Source of the DNA: Fidelibacterota bacterium
GTDB lineage: Bacteria > Fidelibacterota > UBA2242
Assembly (NCBI GenBank): GCA_016936335.1
Contig: JAFGXZ010000286.1
Coordinates: forward strand, 1 to 6,298
Length of the DNA stretch: 6,298 bases
Reading direction: 5' to 3'
Part shown: positions 4,090 to 6,298 of the stretch, piece after piece
How positions within the stretch are numbered: the stretch's first letter is position 1
Layout of the letters: each line of letters opens with the position of its first letter
Translations under genes and position numbers: made by a program
Notes under the pieces: model-generated
Seen by the model: only the letters and a program-made list of their open reading frames with translations
Databases searched by the model: none
What the model was told of the DNA's origin: nothing

Positions 4090-6298
4090 TTATCCTGCCA
4101 AATTTGTATTTTTCATCTGGGCATCGGCTATCACGACCTGTCCGAGTGATATTCCGCCATCATTACAAGGAACAACGCTATGAGTATAAACATTAAATCC
4201 CTTTTTCTCAAGGGACTTTTTTAATCGGCGTAATAGATATATATTCATAAAGACACCGCCGCTAAGAACAACATCGGATATTCCCGTACTTTTTTGAGCA
4301 ATTTCCGCCCATAATGTCAACCCACGGGCTAATCCGTTATGAAATTTCTGTGATATATAACTTAGTGAATTGTTTTCTTTAATATCATAGACAAGTTGAT
4401 GGATCATGGTTTTCCAATCCAGAATTAAGGTGTCGCGATCGTCGATAACTCTAAATTCATACGCAGAGTCATCATTTTTGTGAATACATTGTTCAAACTC
4501 CACGGCCGACTGTCCTTCGTAATTGGCGAAATTTCTTAATCCGGCAATCGCCGCTACACCATCAAACAATCGACCACAGCTACTCGTTACCGGAGAATTA
4601 AACCGGTTCTCGAGCATCTTGATAATCATTGTGACTTTGTCTTTTTCAAGATTTTGCAGAAAGGGAATATCAACCAGATCGCTTCCAAACACATCGAATA
4701 AATAACTGATTCCCATTTGCCACGGGTTTTTAATTGCCGCTGAACCACCGGGTAAATATGCAATTCGAAAATGTCCAAGACGTTTAAATTGATTATATTC
4801 TGCGAGTAAAAGTTCGCCACCCCAGACGGTTCCATCAATTCCATAACCGGTTCCATCAAGAATAATTGACAACACTGGCTTGTTAATCTTATTATCCACC
4901 ATACAAGATACGGCATGGGCATGATGGTGCTGAATTCCGATTTCTTTAAGTCCGGCAGTCTTTGCATAATCATGAGCAAACTTTGTGCTGAGATAATCGG
5001 GATGCAGATCATAGGCTACAATTTCAGGATGAATGTCAAAAATATGTTGATAATGGTTGATCCCTTTTTCAAAGGAATTCAGCACCTCAAGATTTTCCAT
5101 ATCACCAATATGATGACTCATGTGGACAGCATTATTTTTTGCCATAGTAAATGTGTTTTTCTGTTCGGGACCGCACGCCAGAACATGTCTGGTAAATTCC
5201 CAATCGATGATCAGTTTTTCCGGTGCATATCCCCGGGATCGGCGAACAGGATAAATTTTTCCTGCAAATTCACGAATAACGGAATCATCGCAACGAATAT
5301 GAATTTCTCGATTATGTACTAAATAATAATCGGCTATCGTCTTCAGCCTTTCAAGTGCATCATTGTCTTTAAAAGCAATCGGTTCATCGCTTACATTGGC
5401 GCTGGTCATAACCAGTGGTTTATTATAATAGTGAAAAATCAAAAAATGCAGTGGTGTATACGGAAGCATGGCACCTAAAAAATGATTATTTGGAGCAACA
5501 CCATTGGAAAGATTAAAGGATTTCTTTTTCTTTAATAAGACAATCGGGTGAGCAACCGATTCCAGTAGTTCTGTTTCCCTGAGTGTCACTTTACAAAATT
5601 TCTTAATTAAACCGATATCAGGAAACATGACAGCAAAAGGTTTATCTTCGCGGTATTTGCGGGATCGTAAGGCTGAAACCGCCGTTTCATTTGTCGCATC
5701 ACAGGCGAAATGATATCCGCCGATTCCTTTAATTGCCAGAATATTTCCATCTGCAAACAAGATGCTTATTTGCTTAAAGAGTTTCCCATACTCCTCAGAC
5801 TCACAGGCACTTACAAGTACTTGACCTGATGCATTTCTCAATTCCAGATGCGGTCCGCAGACCGGACAGGCATTGGGCTGGGCATGAAATCGTCGGTTGC
5901 CCGGATCATCATATTCTGCCTGACAATCCTGGCACATTTGAAAGCTTGTCATCGTAGTTTTTGGACGATCATAGGGAATGTCCTTGATGATCGTATAGCG
6001 CGGACCACAGTTCATACAGTTGATAAACGGGTACAGATATCTTCGGTTTTCAGGATCGTACATTTCGTGTCGGCAATCATCACAAACATCCAGATCCGGT
6101 GATATTGCTGCGGTTTTTGAACCGTTAGACGGACTCAATCGTATCTCAAAGTCTAAGTATTGATTATCTGAAAATATTATTTCCGATTGATAATCAACGA
6201 TTTTACTTCTATGAGGGGGATCTTGACATAATTGCGCTTCAAAAAATGCAATATCAGCATTACTTCCCTGAACTATTATTGTCACACCGGCGGAATCA
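4090..6298 (-). CDS. hypF: Carbamoyltransferase HypF (N-terminus cut by window edge)
   Basis: HypF uses carbamoyl phosphate and ATP to form carbamoyl-adenylate and passes the carbamoyl group to the C-terminal Cys of HypE. The frame is open through the right edge (it reads DSAGVTIIVQG), so the GTG at 6285 is an internal valine codon and not the start. About 735 residues are visible; most of the N-terminal acylphosphatase domain with its catalytic Arg is outside. Numbering from that valine as 1, there are two C4 zinc-finger-like motifs (Cys68/71/90/93 and Cys118/121/140/143). A YrdC-like domain follows at about 165-350, with KGIGGYHFACDA at 186-197, KYREDKPFAVM and SANVSDEP at 295-302. A Kae1-like carbamoyltransferase domain spans about 365-720, with HHHAHAV at 453-459, LDGTGYGIDGTVWGGE, LSGGVFMN at 674-681 and CNDGGISLGQ at 707-716. 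It is the first visible gene of the operon, with hypC 6 bp downstream. Confidence 0.96.
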   Translation of the reverse strand, partial: DSAGVTIIVQGSNADIAFFEAQLCQDPPHRSKIVDYQSEIIFSDNQYLDFEIRLSPSNGSKTAAISPDLDVCDDCRHEMYDPENRRYLYPFINCMNCGPRYTIIKDIPYDRPKTTMTSFQMCQDCQAEYDDPGNRRFHAQPNACPVCGPHLELRNASGQVLVSACESEEYGKLFKQISILFADGNILAIKGIGGYHFACDATNETAVSALRSRKYREDKPFAVMFPDIGLIKKFCKVTLRETELLESVAHPIVLLKKKKSFNLSNGVAPNNHFLGAMLPYTPLHFLIFHYYNKPLVMTSANVSDEPIAFKDNDALERLKTIADYYLVHNREIHIRCDDSVIREFAGKIYPVRRSRGYAPEKLIIDWEFTRHVLACGPEQKNTFTMAKNNAVHMSHHIGDMENLEVLNSFEKGINHYQHIFDIHPEIVAYDLHPDYLSTKFAHDYAKTAGLKEIGIQHHHAHAVSCMVDNKINKPVLSIILDGTGYGIDGTVWGGELLLAEYNQFKRLGHFRIAYLPGGSAAIKNPWQMGISYLFDVFGSDLVDIPFLQNLEKDKVTMIIKMLENRFNSPVTSSCGRLFDGVAAIAGLRNFANYEGQSAVEFEQCIHKNDDSAYEFRVIDDRDTLILDWKTMIHQLVYDIKENNSLSYISQKFHNGLARGLTLWAEIAQKSTGISDVVLSGGVFMNIYLLRRLKKSLEKKGFNVYTHSVVPCNDGGISLGQVVIADAQMKNTNLAG

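Noticed and set aside
4626..5012. Minus-strand open frame of 128 codons inside hypF
   Set aside because: It is an out-of-frame shadow of the conserved Kae1-like domain of HypF.
4090..6285. GTG at 6285 as the hypF start codon
   Set aside because: The frame continues upstream to the window edge (DSAG before the GTG) and the reading is the middle of the acylphosphatase domain, so the true start lies outside the window.

Overview
The window holds a [NiFe]-hydrogenase maturation (hyp) operon, read entirely on the minus strand in the order hypF-hypC-hypD-hypE-[transposase]-hypA-hypB. Both outer genes run off the window: hypF lacks its N-terminus at the right edge, and hypB lacks its C-terminus at the left edge. 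No hydrogenase structural gene, RNA gene or plus-strand gene is supported. The moderate-to-low GC content and Shine-Dalgarno-type starts suggest a bacterium with an anaerobic hydrogen metabolism, perhaps a low-GC anaerobe, but nothing here fixes the taxon.

Right to centre (6298-1727): hypF, hypC, hypD and hypE are packed almost without gaps (6 bp, then a 1-base overlap, then 0 bp), which implies one mRNA with translational coupling. These four proteins build the Fe(CN)2CO part of the active site. HypF makes the carbamoyl group, HypE carries it on its C-terminal Cys and dehydrates it to thiocyanate, and HypC-HypD is the scaffold on which the iron receives its ligands.

Centre (1726-864): between hypE and hypA lies an IS200-like, REP-associated tyrosine transposase (RAYT) gene. 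It is flanked on both sides by related palindromic repeats, two on the hypE side and three on the hypA side. Two repeat types, A and B, look like inverted versions of one motif and have complementary loops, which resembles a BIME (paired inverted REPs). The repeat next to hypA is followed on the coding strand by a run of eight T, so it could act as a weak terminator.

Left (780-1): hypA and hypB, the nickel-delivery pair. The mobile unit therefore sits exactly at the junction between the iron-ligand module (hypFCDE) and the nickel module (hypAB). All genes appear intact apart from the window truncations. The RAYT/REP unit is the main point of interest; the hyp proteins themselves look conventional.
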